The notes beneath the pieces are model-generated. The model saw nothing but the letters and a program-made list of their open reading frames with translations, did not search any database and was not told the DNA's origin. A stretch of 64,000 bases of DNA. Origin: an uncultured Gammaproteobacteria bacterium (GTDB lineage Bacteria; Pseudomonadota; Gammaproteobacteria; Magnimaribacterales; Magnimaribacteraceae). The stretch spans positions 1 to 64,000 of the forward strand of contig CAJWPI010000003.1 of the NCBI GenBank assembly GCA_913045055.1, in the 5' to 3' direction. Position 1 is the first letter of the stretch. Every line of letters starts with the position of its first letter. Positions 18,446 through 27,454 of this stretch are shown here, piece after piece. A program made the translations under genes and the position numbers.

Positions 18446-19969
18446 GTGGATAAAAACTTTGATGTAGTAATCATTGGATTGGGACCTGTTGGAAGTCTAC
18501 TTGCAGCCTTATTAAATGAAGAAGGTTTAAAAGTATTAGGAATAGAAAAAGATAAAGAGATATTTCAATTACCAAGAGCTATAACTATTAATGATGAGAG
18601 TCTAAGGATTATGCAAAGTGCAGGTTTGGAGCATGTTTATTCAGAAAATAGCACTCCGGTAGAGGGTGCAGAGTTCATTAATAGCGAACATCAAAGAATA
18701 GGTGAAGCATTAAAGATAAAAGGGTTAATAACTCAAAATGCATGGAACCCTATAAGTTTCTTTCACCAACCGACAACAGATCAAAATATTAGAAATATAC
18801 TAGAAGACTCTGAAATAGAAATATTATTAGAAGAGAATTTAATTGATATTCAACAAAAAGAGTCTGTAGTAGAAATAGAAACTGAAAATCTCATTACTAA
18901 TAAAAAATCTCTTTTTACATCAAACTTTTTGGTAGGAGCAGATGGGAGCTCCAGTACTGTAAGAAATTTACTTGCTATTGAACAAGAGGATCTGGACTAC
19001 AACAGAGAATGGGTGGTAGTAGATGTTAAACTAAAAGAAGAAATTGCAATGTCTCAAATGGCAGCTCAAATCTGTGATCCAAAAAGACTAGCAACTTATA
19101 TTCCTGCTCACCTACCCTACAAAAGATGGGAATTTCTTATTCTAGATGATGAAGATAAAAAAGAAATAGAAAAGGAAGAAACTATTCAGCGGCTTATAGA
19201 GCCATGGTTAAAACCTGATCAATATAGCATTCTAAGAAGTGCTATCTATAAGTTTCATGCTGTTTTAGCAAAAGATTTTAAGGTACAAAACTGCTTCTTA
19301 ATAGGAGATGCTGCACATCAAACACCACCCTTTATGGGAGAGGGTATGAACACAGGTTTTAGGGATGCAAGTAACCTTGCTTGGAAACTAGTATTAGCCT
19401 TAAAGGAAAAAGACTTTGTAACAGCTTTGCTAAATTCTTATCAAACTGAAAGAAGACCTCATGCTCAATTCATTGTAGAAAATTCCGTATCTATCGGTAA
19501 GTTAATGGCAGCCTATGCCGCTGCTGAAAATCCTGACGATGTTCCAGAAGAACTGGTAAATAAAGGTTATGCTTCTTATATTATTCCAAATCTTCATGAG
19601 GGTCTTTTTTTTGGGGGAATAGCAGATCCAAGCATGGGATCTGGTTCTTTGTTTCCTCAATTTATAGAAATCAAGAAGAATAAAATAATTAAAAGAAAAG
19701 ATAATTTGCTTGGAAGTGGCTTTGCTATTATTTCAAAAAAAGAAATAGAATTATCACGAGAAGAAGAAGACTTCTATAACAAATTAAACACTAAAATAAT
19801 AACAATAGAAGAAGATCAGATTCTTCAAAATCACTGGCTTAGTAGCTATATGCAAATGGGAGAAACCTTTATAGTAAGACCTGATAAATATATTTTTGGA
19901 TGTTCTTCAGATAGAGTATCTTTTCAAGAATTAACAATTGATTTAAAAAATAGATTAAGAGCTAGATAA
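18446..19969 (+). CDS. FAD-dependent aromatic hydroxylase-like monooxygenase (MhpA/PheA type), GTG start
   Basis: VIIGLGPVGSLLAALL, GADGSSSTVR, LIGDAAHQTPPFMGEGMNTGFRDASNLAWKL. Confidence 0.9.
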   Translation: MDKNFDVVIIGLGPVGSLLAALLNEEGLKVLGIEKDKEIFQLPRAITINDESLRIMQSAGLEHVYSENSTPVEGAEFINSEHQRIGEALKIKGLITQNAWNPISFFHQPTTDQNIRNILEDSEIEILLEENLIDIQQKESVVEIETENLITNKKSLFTSNFLVGADGSSSTVRNLLAIEQEDLDYNREWVVVDVKLKEEIAMSQMAAQICDPKRLATYIPAHLPYKRWEFLILDDEDKKEIEKEETIQRLIEPWLKPDQYSILRSAIYKFHAVLAKDFKVQNCFLIGDAAHQTPPFMGEGMNTGFRDASNLAWKLVLALKEKDFVTALLNSYQTERRPHAQFIVENSVSIGKLMAAYAAAENPDDVPEELVNKGYASYIIPNLHEGLFFGGIADPSMGSGSLFPQFIEIKKNKIIKRKDNLLGSGFAIISKKEIELSREEEDFYNKLNTKIITIEEDQILQNHWLSSYMQMGETFIVRPDKYIFGCSSDRVSFQELTIDLKNRLRAR

Positions 19970-20748
19970 TGGATCTGGGCATTAAAGGAAAAAAAGCACT
20001 TGTATGCGCATCTTCAAGAGGTTTAGGAAAGGCGTGTGCTGAAGCCTTAGTATTAGAAGGGGTGAACGTAACTGTAAACTCAAGAAATGAAAGAAATTTA
20101 GAAGAAACAGTTGAAGATCTTAAGAAATTTAATGCAGGCAAAGTAGAAATGATAGTTGCTGATTTAAATACAGATGAAGGTTTAAAGCTGCTCAAGCCAG
20201 TTTGTTCTAATATAGATATCCTGGTTAATAATAACGATGGTCCTCCCCCTGGAAATTTTCTTAATACAAAAAAAGCTGACTGGTTAAGTGCTATCGAATC
20301 TAATATGTTATCAGCTATCTCTCTTACTCAGTATGCTCTTCCAGGTATGAAAAAAAGAAATTTTGGAAGGATCATCAATATAACTTCCGCAATGGTTAAG
20401 TCTCCTAATCCCCTCATGAGTCTTTCCACAGCTGCAAGAGCTGGTCTTACGGCTGTAGCTAAGGGACTATCAAAAGAAGTTGCGATTAATAACGTTACCA
20501 TTAATAACCTATTACCAGAAAGATTTGACACTGATAGGCAGGTTTTTATGACAAACTTATTGATGAAAAGTAAGAAGATTACTAGAGAAGAAGCAAGAGC
20601 TGAGATAACCTCTTCTATTGCAGCAAATCGTTTTGGTAACCCAAAAGAGTTTGGTGCAACTTGCTCCTTTTTATGCAGTATTCACGCAGGCTTTATATCT
20701 GGACAAAATATCCAGTTAGACGGTGGTTCTTATGACGGGCTTATTTAA
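19969..20748 (+). CDS. SDR-fold protein with non-canonical active site
   Basis: SDR-like sequence with VCASSRGLG and NNNDGPPPG; YxxxK position reads LSTAAR. Confidence 0.85.
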   Translation: MDLGIKGKKALVCASSRGLGKACAEALVLEGVNVTVNSRNERNLEETVEDLKKFNAGKVEMIVADLNTDEGLKLLKPVCSNIDILVNNNDGPPPGNFLNTKKADWLSAIESNMLSAISLTQYALPGMKKRNFGRIINITSAMVKSPNPLMSLSTAARAGLTAVAKGLSKEVAINNVTINNLLPERFDTDRQVFMTNLLMKSKKITREEARAEITSSIAANRFGNPKEFGATCSFLCSIHAGFISGQNIQLDGGSYDGLI

Positions 20749-20756
20749 AACTATTA

Positions 20757-21887
20757 TTATCTTTGAATAATAGTAACAGCACTCAAACCTGGAGCACCAT
20801 ATACATGAGAATAACCAGTACGTAAATCACCAGGTGCCTGTCTTTTTTCTCCCTCCCCTCTAAGTTGAATGCATATTTCGTGAACCTGTCTCAAACCTGA
20901 AGCTCCAATAGGTTCTCCGTTTGCAATACAGCCACCATCAGTATTAACTGGAAGATTACCTGTTATCTCAGTAGCTCCTGTTTGAATCATTTCCTCTTGA
21001 TCGCCATCTTTACATAAGCCATTTTCTGACATATGCATAATTTCCGCACCTGCTTCTGTATCCTGTAATTGAGCAACGTCAATATCTTCTGGTCCAACTC
21101 CAGCCATTTCATAAGCAGCTTTGGAGGCATCTACTGTTGGACTCTCAGCTTGATCTATTGCCTGGCCTTTTGTAAAGACCTCAAAAGATCCATACCTTCT
21201 AGTTCTTACTACTGCTGCTTTTAAATAAAGAGGTGTAGATGTGTATTTTTTAGCCATACTTGCTTTACACATAATGATTGCAGCTCCTCCTTCAGCAGGT
21301 GAACAAAACTGATATTTTCTTAAAGGATGACTTAACATAGGTGAATTCTTTATTTCATCATATGACAAAGGTTGTTTTCTCCAAGCTTTAGGGTTCAAAG
21401 ATCCATTTCTGAAAGCCTTCTCGGCAACTTTAATTAATGTATCATCTGAAATTCCATAATCTGACATGTATTTTTGAATTTTCATTCCAAAGAATTGAGT
21501 GGTTAGTGCTAAACCAGTTTTACCATACCAATCTGGCGAATCTACTCTAAAAGCTCCTCTTTCATGCTTATCAAACCCAACTGCAATACCAATATCAAAA
21601 GCTCCTGATTTTATTGCCATATAAGCTGACTGCAAAGCACTACCACCTGTAGCACATCCATTTGCAACATTAATAAACTGAAGACCTGTCAAACCCATTT
21701 TACTTACCATTGAATCAGCTGCACCAGCCGCAGCGCTTCCTCCATAAGCAAACTCTAGATCGCTCCAGTCCACTCCAGCATCTTTTAGGGCTTCTCTAGC
21801 AGCATAGATTCCTTGATCCTGCCCACTAACACCTTCTGTTCTGCCAAAAGGATGTATTCCAATTCCAATAATAGCTACATCGGTCAT
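20757..21887 (-). CDS. Thiolase-superfamily / lipid-transfer protein
   Basis: NGCATGGSAL, thiolase C-terminal GEPIGASGLRQVHEI. Confidence 0.9.
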   Translation of the reverse strand: MTDVAIIGIGIHPFGRTEGVSGQDQGIYAAREALKDAGVDWSDLEFAYGGSAAAGAADSMVSKMGLTGLQFINVANGCATGGSALQSAYMAIKSGAFDIGIAVGFDKHERGAFRVDSPDWYGKTGLALTTQFFGMKIQKYMSDYGISDDTLIKVAEKAFRNGSLNPKAWRKQPLSYDEIKNSPMLSHPLRKYQFCSPAEGGAAIIMCKASMAKKYTSTPLYLKAAVVRTRRYGSFEVFTKGQAIDQAESPTVDASKAAYEMAGVGPEDIDVAQLQDTEAGAEIMHMSENGLCKDGDQEEMIQTGATEITGNLPVNTDGGCIANGEPIGASGLRQVHEICIQLRGEGEKRQAPGDLRTGYSHVYGAPGLSAVTIIQR

Positions 21888-21889
21888 CT

Positions 21890-22330
21890 TTATTCTCCAT
21901 CTATTGGTGCGAATGCGAAGGCAATAACATCATTTCCTTCTTCATCTTCTATAAACTTATGAAAAACCAATTCCATAGGCATGCCTATCTCAAGTTTCTC
22001 TGGATCTGACTCTGTTAACCTGCTCTCTACTCTAACTTGACCATCTAATTCAATATATCCTACACCATAAGGCTTAAAGTTCTCTAGAGTTTCTGGCCCT
22101 GCATAAGGGGGAGATTTTGGTAAAAAGCCTTGAACAGTCCAACTCCATAAAGTTCCCTTAGTATTTAAAGGTATTTTCTCCATATTTGTACCGCAGCATC
22201 TCGGGCATCCATCTTGAGTAGGAAAAGTTACTGCTTCACAATCACTGCACTTGGAACCTTTTAGATGAGGGCTGTCTGAAGGCCAGTCAAATAAAGTTTT
22301 ATCTATTGATACACCTGAGTTTTTAGTCAT
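21890..22330 (-). CDS. Zn-ribbon/OB-fold (DUF35) protein
   Basis: CSDCEAVTFPTQDGCPRC zinc ribbon followed by OB-fold; abuts the thiolase. Confidence 0.9.
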   Translation of the reverse strand: MTKNSGVSIDKTLFDWPSDSPHLKGSKCSDCEAVTFPTQDGCPRCCGTNMEKIPLNTKGTLWSWTVQGFLPKSPPYAGPETLENFKPYGVGYIELDGQVRVESRLTESDPEKLEIGMPMELVFHKFIEDEEGNDVIAFAFAPIDGE

Positions 22331-22362
22331 AGTTATATTTTATCCTGAATAATAAGTTTTGT

Positions 22363-22746
22363 TTATCTTTGATACAAAGGTCTACAAGTATCAGCTAACA
22401 GATAACTCATCTCATTAGAAGTCTCTATATTACCCCAAATCCTACAATAAGGAGTACCATCAGTTCTTTTTTCTATCTCAACTTGCTTCACTTCAATTCT
22501 ATCAATTAAGTTATTAGAACCTTCTTCAAGCACCTCATAAAAGCTTCCTATAAATACTGATTTTCCAGGGATATAGCTTGCATAATGCATTTTCATTTTG
22601 TTTTCTGTTATATACATAAAATCTGCATTACCTTCCCAAGCTGCACCAATTAATTCACCTTCTTTAGAACAAGAAAATAAACAAATAACGATAAGAGTTA
22701 AAAGGTAAAGTGCTTCACTTCTTTTTCTTAGAGGTACGATAATCAC
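22363..22746 (-). CDS. Putative small lipoprotein, unknown function
   Basis: GTG at 22746 gives MIIVPLRKRSEALYLLTLIVICLFSC lipobox; overlaps crotonase 3' end; start inferred. Confidence 0.55.
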   Translation of the reverse strand: MIIVPLRKRSEALYLLTLIVICLFSCSKEGELIGAAWEGNADFMYITENKMKMHYASYIPGKSVFIGSFYEVLEEGSNNLIDRIEVKQVEIEKRTDGTPYCRIWGNIETSNEMSYLLADTCRPLYQR

Positions 22747-23554
22747 CAAATTTTTTGTCGCGTTTGTTGAGGGCATCAGTTATACCCTTAGATAGTTCTT
22801 TTAGGTGTTCTCTAGTAGCTTTTGTATGCATAGCCAAAGACTGCAGCTCTGTACCAAACCTAATACCTGTTCTCATGCCCATAACTTCCATCTGTCGATG
22901 TACAGCTCTTTTATTAATGGCTTGAATTTCAGGCGGAACTTTAGCAATTTTTTCAGCTATCTTGAGAACTTCATCGGCTAATTTATCTTCACTAAAACAT
23001 TTATTAGCAAATCCTTTTTCTACTGCTTCTTCTCCACTAATTGAATCTCCAGTTAACATCATTTCCATTGCATTACGCATTCCCATTAACCAAGGAAAAA
23101 ATTGATTGTCAGGTGGGCTAATGGCTCTTACAACTGGATAGCCTATCTCAGCATCTTTAGCAACATAAACCAGGTCACAAGAAGTAGCTAATTCAGTCCC
23201 TCCTGCTAAACAATAACCATGAACTTGAGCAACCACCGGGGTAGATAAATCCCATATCTTAAAAGCTCCTTCAACTACATGGCGAGGCCAGAAACCTTCA
23301 TTGGTACTAGTATGATAAGGTAATTCAGAAGAAACATTAAAACCCAAATCGTAACCAGCACTAAAACACTTCCCTGCTCCACCTAGAATTATGACTCTTG
23401 TTTCCTCATCCCTATCAAGATCTTCCAGAGCAGAAAATAGCTCTTTTCTTAGAGGATTAAACATAGCATTTCTTTTTTCTGGTCTATTCAGGAGCACTCT
23501 GGATATACCTTCTTTAGGTTTTTCTATTAATAGATATTTATATTGTGTTGACAT
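22715..23554 (-). CDS. Enoyl-CoA hydratase/isomerase family
   Basis: LGGAGKCFSAGYDLGF, GYCLAGGTELATSCDLV. Confidence 0.9.
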   Translation of the reverse strand: MSTQYKYLLIEKPKEGISRVLLNRPEKRNAMFNPLRKELFSALEDLDRDEETRVIILGGAGKCFSAGYDLGFNVSSELPYHTSTNEGFWPRHVVEGAFKIWDLSTPVVAQVHGYCLAGGTELATSCDLVYVAKDAEIGYPVVRAISPPDNQFFPWLMGMRNAMEMMLTGDSISGEEAVEKGFANKCFSEDKLADEVLKIAEKIAKVPPEIQAINKRAVHRQMEVMGMRTGIRFGTELQSLAMHTKATREHLKELSKGITDALNKRDKKFGDYRTSKKKK

Positions 23555-23562
23555 AATTCTTA

Positions 23563-23943
23563 TTAGGCTCTTCTGGGAGGAAATGAACCTGGGCCGAGTG
23601 AAGGAACCGTACTTAAAATTTTCTCAGGTTTTTCTATACTAATGGAGGTGCCTTCAATTTCCAATGCAAAAGTTCTTAATTTTATTGACGCCGGAGGGCC
23701 CTTTACTTCACCATTTCTTACGTCAAAAATTGCTCCATGAACTGGGCAACTTATTAAATTTCCGTCTATCCTTCCTCCACATAGAGGTTCATTGGCATGA
23801 GTACATTGGTCTTCAATAGCAAAAATACCATCTCTAGTATGACATAGAAGGACTTGAACCCCATTTACCTCTAGAGAAACAGATTGACCTAACTCAATAT
23901 CAGTCGAGTCAGCAACCACTATGAATTCTTTATCTTCAGACAT
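23563..23943 (-). CDS. Rieske [2Fe-2S] ferredoxin
   Basis: CTHANEPLCGGRIDGNLISCPVHGAIFD (CxH/CxxH). Confidence 0.93.
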   Translation of the reverse strand: MSEDKEFIVVADSTDIELGQSVSLEVNGVQVLLCHTRDGIFAIEDQCTHANEPLCGGRIDGNLISCPVHGAIFDVRNGEVKGPPASIKLRTFALEIEGTSISIEKPEKILSTVPSLGPGSFPPRRA

Positions 23944-23946
23944 TAT

Positions 23947-25293
23947 TTAAGAATTGTTCTTAATAAAATCTTGAATTGAACCTTCAATATATCTATCTAT
24001 GGTTTCGTGATGAAATCTTATTCGTCTCTCTTGATAAGGCATATAATCACCTCTAAAACCTCTTGAACTTAGTCCTTGTTGTTGGCTTTGCCAAACCGCT
24101 ACATCTTGATCTATACCAGGTCCGGCACTAATTTCACCAAATTTACCAGTTAGGTGCTCTACAGGAGAGTCAATAGCTACATACTTGCCCATGGAATTAG
24201 AATAATACTCATTCGCCCCTTCAGGAAACCATGTGAAATACCACATATCGAAGTAACATTTATTAGGATCAGTTGGATGAGGATTACCACGAAGGAAAAT
24301 ATTTCCATCAGGTTTCATACTAAAGTAGACATTTGGAAAGAAACCGTAATGATAATTATCAGTAAGCTGGTCATCATTAAAAAGAGAAAAATCATACCCT
24401 TTTTTTTCAGATAACTTACGTTTTTGGTTTTGCAGGTCTTTACGAAATTCTTTAAATCTCCCTCTATAAGATTCTATGTCCATTTCCCAAAATTCTGCAT
24501 CTGGCTTTAAGCTTTCTATTATCAAATCTTCTTCCTTTTCAGCATGTGGAGTTGGAATTGAACCTGGCATTAACATACGAACATTTCCATTTAAATAAAG
24601 ATCAAATTGACAACTTTGATATCTTTCATCAAGAAAATATTTTAGTTGGGGGTGGACATCGGGAATATGGTAAGACTCATTGAAATTGTCTTGAACGCAC
24701 TTCCAATTGAAGTTGCCTTCAATTGTCACCCAATCCGTTCTTTTCATTTCTTCTAGCGGATATACAGAGAGATGTTCTTGATGTGGAGATAAGTAATCAT
24801 GTAAAGAACTGCAGTTTTCATCCATGTTATACCAAATAAACCCTCCCCATGTTTCACAAGGTATTTCTACTAATTTCAACTTTCCGCAAGGAGACCCTTG
24901 GGGGAAATCCTCTTCATCTCTTACATAAATTAGCTCACCCTCTAAAGAGTACTGCCATCCATGATATCCACAAGAAAATGTCTTCGCCTTTCCTTTTTCT
25001 GACTGAACAAGCCTATTAGCTCTATGCTGACATACATTAAAGAAAGCTCTTATTTTGTTGTTATTATCTCTAACACACAAAATAGATTCTCTCCCCATTT
25101 CGCAAGTAATGTAGTCTCCTTTTTGGGGCAATTCTTCAACTAAACCCGCAATAAGCCATACTTTTGTCCACATACCCTCCCACTCAAGCTCCATAAACTC
25201 TTTTGAAGTATATCTTTCGCCTAAAAGAGGTTTATTACCTAAAGGGGGTTCAGGGGCTTTAGAAGTATCTGTACCTTTTAAATTTACAGCCAT
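23947..25293 (-). CDS. Rieske aromatic-ring-hydroxylating oxygenase alpha subunit
   Basis: CQHRANRL...CGYHGWQYSLEG; catalytic NFNESYHIPDVHP. Confidence 0.93.
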   Translation of the reverse strand: MAVNLKGTDTSKAPEPPLGNKPLLGERYTSKEFMELEWEGMWTKVWLIAGLVEELPQKGDYITCEMGRESILCVRDNNNKIRAFFNVCQHRANRLVQSEKGKAKTFSCGYHGWQYSLEGELIYVRDEEDFPQGSPCGKLKLVEIPCETWGGFIWYNMDENCSSLHDYLSPHQEHLSVYPLEEMKRTDWVTIEGNFNWKCVQDNFNESYHIPDVHPQLKYFLDERYQSCQFDLYLNGNVRMLMPGSIPTPHAEKEEDLIIESLKPDAEFWEMDIESYRGRFKEFRKDLQNQKRKLSEKKGYDFSLFNDDQLTDNYHYGFFPNVYFSMKPDGNIFLRGNPHPTDPNKCYFDMWYFTWFPEGANEYYSNSMGKYVAIDSPVEHLTGKFGEISAGPGIDQDVAVWQSQQQGLSSRGFRGDYMPYQERRIRFHHETIDRYIEGSIQDFIKNNS

Positions 25294-25298
25294 TATTT

Positions 25299-26066
25299 TT
25301 ATTCTCCCATCAACTCTTCCATAGTTGGTAATCTTCTTAAATGCCCTCCGCCACTTACTCTAATATTGTCACCAGTAGAGATACACTGATCACTTGCTAG
25401 CCATAAGGCTGCATGTGCAACATCATCAAGTGACGGCATTCTACCAACTGGGGTTTCTTTTATGAAGGCAGATACCATATTTGGATTTGTGAAAAGGGCC
25501 TCAGTCATTTCTGTTTCTACTAAACCAGGTGAAAGACTATTAACCCGAATTCCTTGGGGTCCATACTCATAAGCTGCAATTTGGACAATTTTATCTGTAG
25601 CTGCTTTAGCACCTGCATATCCTCCTAAACCAGTATTTGTTAGTTCAACAGTTAAAGAAGAGAGAGTAATAATGGATCCACCATCTTTCATTACTGCAGC
25701 ACTTTCTTTAATAAAAAGAGTAGGACTTATGAAGTGTAAATTAGTATATTCCAACAAATGCTCTCTAGTCATTTCTGCTATAGGTACAGGGTTGTATATA
25801 CCTACCGCGTTAACTGCTATATCTAGAGACCCATGAGTTGAAACTACCTCACCTATTAGATTTTTAACTTCCTGATCATTAGTAAAATCAGCAGCAATAA
25901 AAGTGCAACCGATATTGTTTGCAATTTCTTCTAAAGCGTCTTTTCTTCGACCAGAAATAACTACTTTTGCTCCAGCTTCTATAAATATTTTTGCTATAGC
26001 TGATCCAATTCCTGGTTCGGATGAAGCGCCAACTATTAGTGCTATTTTATTATTCAAAGTTATCAA
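25299..26066 (-). CDS. SDR family oxidoreductase
   Basis: GASSEPGIGSA, YAGAK. Confidence 0.9.
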   Translation of the reverse strand: MITLNNKIALIVGASSEPGIGSAIAKIFIEAGAKVVISGRRKDALEEIANNIGCTFIAADFTNDQEVKNLIGEVVSTHGSLDIAVNAVGIYNPVPIAEMTREHLLEYTNLHFISPTLFIKESAAVMKDGGSIITLSSLTVELTNTGLGGYAGAKAATDKIVQIAAYEYGPQGIRVNSLSPGLVETEMTEALFTNPNMVSAFIKETPVGRMPSLDDVAHAALWLASDQCISTGDNIRVSGGGHLRRLPTMEELMGE

Positions 26067-26084
26067 GATTATCTCCTTTTTTTA

Positions 26085-26864
26085 CTAAGCTGGGACCATA
26101 CCGGAAGTAACAGACATTGTATTATCAACGCACATTCTTGTGCCACTTACAAATTTAGACTCATCAGATGCAAGGTAAAGCACTAAATAAGCAACATCAT
26201 TTGGTTCGCCAATAGCGGTAGCCTCTGCCCCTGGAGTTTGCAGACTGGCAAGTCCAGCTTCTTCCATTAACCCTGGCATAGATTCAACCATTGGAGTGGT
26301 AATACCAGAAGGAGCAATAGCGTTACAGCGAATATTTTTCTTTTCTTGTTTACAATGAACTGCGGTTGCTCTAGTCAATCCTTCTATTGCTGCCTTGGCT
26401 GCACAGTATGCTACAACATACCTCTCTCCTTGATGAGATGCTAGTGAGGCCATATTGATTATTGAACCTGATCCAGATCTATCCATATAAGGTATAGAGT
26501 ATTTACACCCAAAGAAAGTACCGTCAACATGCACTGACATAATAAATTTATAATCTTCTGTTTGTTGGGACTCGATAGTTCCAGGAATAACTATCCCAGC
26601 ATTGTTAACTAAAATATTTAATGATCCAAATTCCTTTTCGGTATTCTTAAGGATTTCTTCCCATCTCTTTTCATCCCTTACATCTTGTTCCATAAAAAGA
26701 GCTTTGTCTCTTCCTAGTTCTTCTGCAAGTTTTTCGCCTGCATCCACATCGGTATCAGTCAGAACAACTTTAGCTCCTTCTTGAACTAACAATCGAGCAT
26801 CTGCAGCTCCCAATCCCTTTGCTGCACCAGTAACAACAGCTACTTTACCTTTCACTCTATCCAT
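26085..26864 (-). CDS. SDR family oxidoreductase
   Basis: TGAAKGLG, NNAGIV, YCAAK. Confidence 0.93.
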   Translation of the reverse strand: MDRVKGKVAVVTGAAKGLGAADARLLVQEGAKVVLTDTDVDAGEKLAEELGRDKALFMEQDVRDEKRWEEILKNTEKEFGSLNILVNNAGIVIPGTIESQQTEDYKFIMSVHVDGTFFGCKYSIPYMDRSGSGSIINMASLASHQGERYVVAYCAAKAAIEGLTRATAVHCKQEKKNIRCNAIAPSGITTPMVESMPGLMEEAGLASLQTPGAEATAIGEPNDVAYLVLYLASDESKFVSGTRMCVDNTMSVTSGMVPA

Positions 26865-26875
26865 AAATTTCTCAA

Positions 26876-27373
26876 CTAAGTAATTTGATACATTCTGTAA
26901 GCAACTCCGCCTTCAACCTGCTTACCCACTCCCACGCACACTATGTCGTTAAGCCAAAGATATTTTGGGTGACTAGTCTCAAAAGTAGGAGATACTCTAA
27001 AGTAATATTCTGATGGATCTAAAGAAGAGGCAGCGACTGTTGGTTCATTTTCTTTTGCTTCTGGATTGATAATCCTACCTGTGTAGCTTAAGTATATTTT
27101 TGCCCCATCGTCTGTTTCCCATACAGCTCTTACATCTACTTTCATAGCGTTTGGTCGCCCAGAAGCTAAATTAATCCAATCTCCACCGCCGGGAAGAACT
27201 TTTCCTTTCATTTTAGGACCAGAGAACTCTCCCTCTTTAATATAAGCAATCATCCTATTACCCCAAGCGGCTTGACCTATAGGTCCAGGTGTTGTTTCAG
27301 GGTCAACATAGATAACAGCTTCACAAAGTAAATCACCCTTTAAGTCTAAACCTTCAAACATAGTAGTATCCAC
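26876..27373 (-). CDS. DUF3237 family protein
   Basis: Pattern GPIGQAAWGNRMIAYIKEGEFSGPKMKGKVLPGGGDW...YYFRVSPTFETSHPKYLWLNDIVCVG. Confidence 0.85.
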   Translation of the reverse strand: MDTTMFEGLDLKGDLLCEAVIYVDPETTPGPIGQAAWGNRMIAYIKEGEFSGPKMKGKVLPGGGDWINLASGRPNAMKVDVRAVWETDDGAKIYLSYTGRIINPEAKENEPTVAASSLDPSEYYFRVSPTFETSHPKYLWLNDIVCVGVGKQVEGGVAYRMYQIT

Positions 27374-27454
27374 TGAAAACCCCCTATTTAAAATTGAAAA
27401 GAGATTATGCCAGTATTAATAAAACACACAAGTAAGTCAAAAGTTTAAATAAGA

